From NCBI GenBank assembly GCA_903943625.1, contig CAJAPL010000155.1:1-7692 (forward strand): DNA of 7,692 bases. Reading direction: 5' to 3'. Positions 6,952 to 7,692 of this stretch are shown here, piece after piece (positions within the stretch are counted from its first letter, which is position 1; every line of letters starts with the position of its first letter). The translations under genes were made by a program, and so were the position numbers. Below the pieces are notes generated by a model. The model worked only from the letters and a program-made list of their open reading frames with translations. It made no database searches and was not told where the DNA came from. The stretch is from an uncultured bacterium (lineage in GTDB: Bacteria; Patescibacteriota; Gracilibacteria; Absconditabacterales; Absconditicoccaceae).

Positions 6952-7692
6952 TCTTTTATGATTTTTTAAAACTTCCAGCATTTTTAATATCTTTTTCTGA
7001 TAAGGATATACTTTTACGCTTACTCATAAAAACTTAGCTATCATAAATAGATGTAATCTTCCCGTAAAAACTATTTCAGCTCATTTTAGTATTTTCAAAA
7101 ATTTATCAAAATCATCTTCTCGATCTAGAATCTTTATGCCTTTTGCTTTAAGCTTTCTGCCAAGAACTTGTGCGTATTTTATATCATTATATTCCTCATT
7201 CGCTCACTTACTCACGGGTACAAAATATACAGCATATCATTTGTCCACATATAATCTTACATCTCCAATCATCTCATCCATAAACTTTTCAGCATTTTTA
7301 TTTAGATTAACTACTATATATTTTTTCTGCATTTTTAATTCTGAATTCTGAATTTTCTTTCGTTCATATGCAAAATATGCCGTATCCATAAAGAATTCGC
7401 AATTCTTGAATCCGTATTTTCTCAATTCATCTATACATTCATTATCTCTAGCATAAATTTTTTCAGTCTTCCTCAACAGAAAATCAAATAACCGCTTATT
7501 TATTTCTTTTTTGGGCACTTGTATTCATCCCATCAAATATATCTTATCTCCAGAAAAATAGCAGGGGAGTATGCTTAATAGTCGATATCGATAAGAGTTT
7601 GGATTTTCTTCGGTCAATATTTCTCCTCATCATATTACGATACTATCTACTTCACGATATTTTTTCCGTCCTCTTAATTTTCATTTTTTAAA
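6943..7692 (-). CDS. Polysaccharide pyruvyl transferase family protein (partial at right edge)
   Basis: There are 249 visible residues, and the N-terminus lies beyond the window. The family adds pyruvate ketals from phosphoenolpyruvate to cell-surface glycans (CsaB and relatives). Visible landmarks are a glycine-rich loop VIGGGE (about 7621-7638, two of its glycines encoded by UGA), then YLMGGIQV, YARDNECIDELRKYGF with the family's Arg-Asp in a helix, MDTAYFAY, VVNLNKN and VYFVPVSKG. Near the C-terminus comes the diagnostic FTGRLHLFMIAKFLGV (TGRLH at 7051-7065). It ends in a Lys-rich helix (YQKKILKMLEVL) and TAA at 6943-6945. Eight UGA codons are read as glycine. Full-length family members are about 350-400 residues, so roughly 100-150 are missing. 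It fits with the glycosyltransferase and polymerase-like protein as a surface-glycan modifier. Confidence 0.82.

Noticed and set aside
1..7692. CRISPR array, tRNA, rRNA, integrase or insertion-sequence ends
   Set aside because: I found no regularly spaced repeats, no tRNA-like T-loop or cloverleaf, no rRNA segments and no paired inverted repeats with target duplications.

Overview
The window is best read with UGA as glycine (NCBI translation table 25). Eight reading frames become long, uninterrupted and recognisable only if UGA is sense. Together they use about 77 in-frame UGA codons, many at glycines that their families conserve: the DxDG loop of a HAD phosphatase, the cis-Pro loop of a DsbA, PVGPxG of LysE, and the GGG of a pyruvyl transferase. 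UAA and UAG are the only stops used. This code, the AT-rich sequence and the lack of recognisable Shine-Dalgarno sites point to an uncultivated Gracilibacteria (BD1-5/GN02) or Absconditabacteria (SR1) bacterium. I cannot separate the two from this window. With the standard bacterial code most of the window, especially 3.7-6.3 kb, would look non-coding or full of pseudogenes.

Layout. 1-293 (+): C-terminal end of a charged coiled-coil protein cut by the left edge. 415-884 (+): a sigma70-like promoter and a small secreted orphan protein without a single glycine, ending in a tandem YKEAEE repeat. 908-969: two adjacent terminator hairpins, one for each direction. 999-5109 (-): five genes read leftward. 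In transcription order these are an O-antigen polymerase/ligase-like membrane protein, a HAD-IA phosphatase, a LysE/RhtB exporter, a small one-TM protein and a membrane-anchored DsbA-like thiol oxidoreductase. 5195-6202 (+): a family 2 glycosyltransferase, divergent from the polymerase and closed by a strong terminator. 6346-6951 (+): a small FISUMP-like protein with its own promoter. 6943-7692 (-): a polysaccharide pyruvyl transferase family protein, converging on and overlapping the previous gene by 9 bases and running off the right edge.

How they fit. The polymerase-like protein, the glycosyltransferase and the pyruvyl transferase form a plausible surface-polysaccharide set: sugar transfer, polymerisation or ligation outside the membrane, and pyruvate-ketal decoration. 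The DsbA-like protein would form disulfides outside the membrane. Its N-terminal anchor and linker match the small protein encoded just upstream (20 of 41 residues identical without gaps), so the two look like paralogues that share a juxtamembrane module and probably act together. The most unusual signals are the pervasive UGA-to-Gly recoding, this shared module, and the glycine-free orphan with arginine codon use unlike its neighbours.
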